A stretch of 60,000 nt of DNA from contig NC_088316.1 in the NCBI RefSeq assembly GCF_910592395.1, positions 808,001 to 868,000 of the forward strand, written 5' to 3'. This document shows positions 57,941 through 60,000 of the stretch, one piece after another; positions within the stretch are counted from its first letter, which is position 1; each line of letters starts with the position of its first letter. This DNA is from Lineus longissimus. Lineage: Eukaryota > Nemertea > Pilidiophora > Heteronemertea > Lineidae. The notes beneath the pieces were generated by a model. The model ran no database searches. It saw nothing but the letters and a program-made list of their open reading frames with translations, and was not told the DNA's origin. The translations under genes and the position numbers were made by a program.

Positions 57941-59033
57941 CGATTCACTGACAAATACATGACAATTGGTATGTGTAAATTAAACATGCGTTCCTTTATA
58001 GTGTATTAAATACTTGGTAACCATGGTTATTGTTCAAACATTAATCACCACGGAATGCGGAGACAAACAAGTTAGAGGAAGACAGGTAGTTGTATTAATC
58101 ATGATTAGATTATTGTGCGGAATTCCGCAAGGTCACGATACCGTGGAACCGTCTCCTCAGTTATTTAATTAACGAATTCTATGGTACGCCATTCCCTCTC
58201 CGCTATGTACTATATAGGGTGTCAAAAAGGACGCTGAGATAAAACGTGTAACTCTTCGAAAATTGGATTGATCGGGAATCTACACATGTCCCGTTGAAAC
58301 AACCATCTTTTTCTAACGACACCGAAAAATCAATGCTGGAACTGCGGATTATCACGCAGTGACTGCTCAAAGGGACCTCGTCAAAATTACTTTCAGCCAG
58401 GTTGATACCAAGCTGGACCGTGGAAGGAAAGAAAGAGGGAGAAATCGATTACAAAAAAATGTGTGATCATCAAGAGGGGAAGATATGTTGATGACAATAC
58501 TAGTAGTACAGGGCTTCAAGTGAAATGGGTGCGAAACGGCAATGATTCGGGTAGAGGCAAGTAGCAAATGACTGGTGTTACAGCATCAAATCATGTGCCG
58601 GGTCATTCGAAAAATGGAAAATGTGTTTTTCAGTTGTAAATTGTTATTCGGATTTGCCGATGTTCTTTTACAACAACACTACTCTGAGTCGAAGCAGTTA
58701 TTCTTGGTGCTGGCATGGATCTTTGGTGTCGTGAAAAAGTCAAGAGTTAGTTCTAACCAATTTTGATTCCAATTTATCAAAACAATTAGTAAGTTGATGG
58801 TTATAAACTTATTTCATCTCATCCTTTTTTTCTCAACACCCATAGTTGCCGTCGCTCTCTATCGAGGCTGAACACTAATCAATAAAGACATGACGTCCTT
58901 TAGTGAACAATTTACGGTACTTAACCGAATCACTAAAACATTCGCTAGCGGCCATCGGTCAAATCTGAGAGGCTGGGCATCGCGTAGAAGAATGCTATCA
59001 ACATCACTGCCTTCAGACGTTTGAGCAATGGGA
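57941..59033. other. Stretch without recognised features
   Basis: No gene or repeat that I can support. Confidence 0.3.
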
Positions 59034-59098
59034 GGCACGGTTGAAGAGGATCTGACTTTTGATCGGAACGTCGTGGGTTCGAGGCTCGGACAGTGCCA
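59034..59098 (+). repeat. tRNA-Lys-like sequence, probable SINE head
   Basis: Acceptor arms GGCACGG and CAGTGCC pair at six of seven positions. The anticodon stem TCTGA/TCGGA pairs fully (one wobble) around loop CTTTTGA, giving anticodon UUU (Lys). The T loop is TTCGAGG with a weak stem. The D arm is truncated (total 65 nt), so a working tRNA is unlikely; a tRNA-Lys-derived SINE or pseudogene fits. Confidence 0.6.
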
Positions 59099-60000
59099 CT
59101 CAGTACTTCCAACTGGCCTGGAATAGTGAAGCGTAGCGCAGTATGTCCTATCCTTTGTTTCTACAAAAAGAATTCTGGATGAGGCTGGGGAATGCGTATA
59201 AGGCGCTTTGACACAGAACGGTTGTACAGGATAATGCATTTCACATGGATGAAAGAATTGCCTCTCAGAAACACATGCCGTAGTTTAATAAGCTATACGT
59301 GACATTTTCAGGATCAGATTGTTCAGTACTTGCAATTGTCAGGTCTCGTTGCCCAAACCCTGAGTCATAAAAACAATGGCTTTCATCCGCAAATGACTTT
59401 CCGTTGTCTGACTTGTCCGTAATGAAGATAAACATGACAACTGTGGGAAAGCACCAGCAGGTTGCATTAGTCCCCATTAGGTCGGGATGATAGAGGACGG
59501 ATTCACGCCACCGAGCAAGTTTTTTGCTTCAGCTCATTTCAACGGACAGGCTACATCGAGTTAACTTGATTATCATTACCAATCACCTCGGTTGTTGGCC
59601 CTGGTCAGATATCATGAAATGCACTCCGAAGTCAAATTTATATCCTGCAAGGCTTTAAACCTAAAGCGGAAAGGGCAAATAAAGTAATGGTTACCTCCTT
59701 CAGTTAAGTCAAATAGACCTAACCAGCGTTGCTGAAAAACTCATTTTGAACAACTGGGCCCTGAATGCCATACGCCATTCCCCCAGACAACCCTTACCCA
59801 GCCCACTCCGACCTGCATACAGAACTGCACAGCCACTTGGTTACATTCAAGTGTCCGCGGTACTGACCAGCGAAAGAAATAACCTGACTCTTAGTTGCCG
59901 CTTCATGGCTAAGATCCCCTTATGTCTTTCACCCAACTACTTAGACTTCTTGACCTTCTCTCTGGCCAGGGGCTGAGTTAATGCATTATTGAACGCGATG
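59099..60000. other. Stretch without recognised genes
   Basis: May include the body of the SINE starting at 59,034. The open frame at 59,746-59,976 has no support. Confidence 0.3.

Overview
This is animal nuclear DNA, probably from a marine invertebrate. The signs are phase-matched exons with GT..AG borders, tRNA-derived SINEs, many short terminal-inverted-repeat (TIR) elements, minisatellites, and no dense operon-like coding. The frequent TAGGCCTA-type words and small TIR elements suggest a deuterostome (echinoderm, hemichordate or lancelet), but that is a weak guess. Most of the window is non-coding.

Layout. (1) 1-5,455, minus strand: three tandem copies of the same exon of an SLC7-type light subunit of the heteromeric amino-acid transporters. 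The exon runs from the start codon through TM1-TM3 to the cysteine that pairs with the heavy chain. Copies 2 and 3 end at identical phase-1 splice donors; copy 1 runs off the left edge. No later SLC7 exon is visible in the 1.7-kb and 2.5-kb gaps, so the copies are either exchangeable cassettes feeding shared exons left of the window or orphaned duplicates. This is the best candidate here for a new system. (2) 11,045-16,069, plus strand: a secreted-protein locus with a PAN/apple-like exon and three phase-0 exons of an unrecognised, possibly beta-propeller protein. Its first intron holds a 1,991-bp TIR element, itself interrupted by a 943-bp TIR element, each with a perfect 9-bp target duplication. 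(3) 16.7-24 kb: a 40-bp minisatellite, degenerate repeat arrays, a signal-peptide exon at 18,150 with a consensus donor, and a possible terminal exon at 22.9 kb. (4) 24.7-44.9 kb: TIR elements, dispersed repeat families, a Harbinger-like fragment, a cysteine-rich terminal exon on the minus strand at 32.6 kb, a 22-bp minisatellite, a pre-miRNA-like hairpin inside a repeat, and a 524-bp palindromic TIR element with a 6-bp target duplication. (5) 45.7-48.7 kb: AT-rich unassigned open frames and two tiny well-initiated ORFs, one resembling a single-pass membrane micropeptide. (6) 48.7-60 kb: repeat mosaics, a perfect 25-bp hairpin, degenerate tandem repeats and a tRNA-Lys-like SINE.

No complete gene can be assembled in the window. 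Exons were called from open frame, splice signals, phase agreement and protein-like composition. No database search or folding program was used; family names come from recognised motifs.
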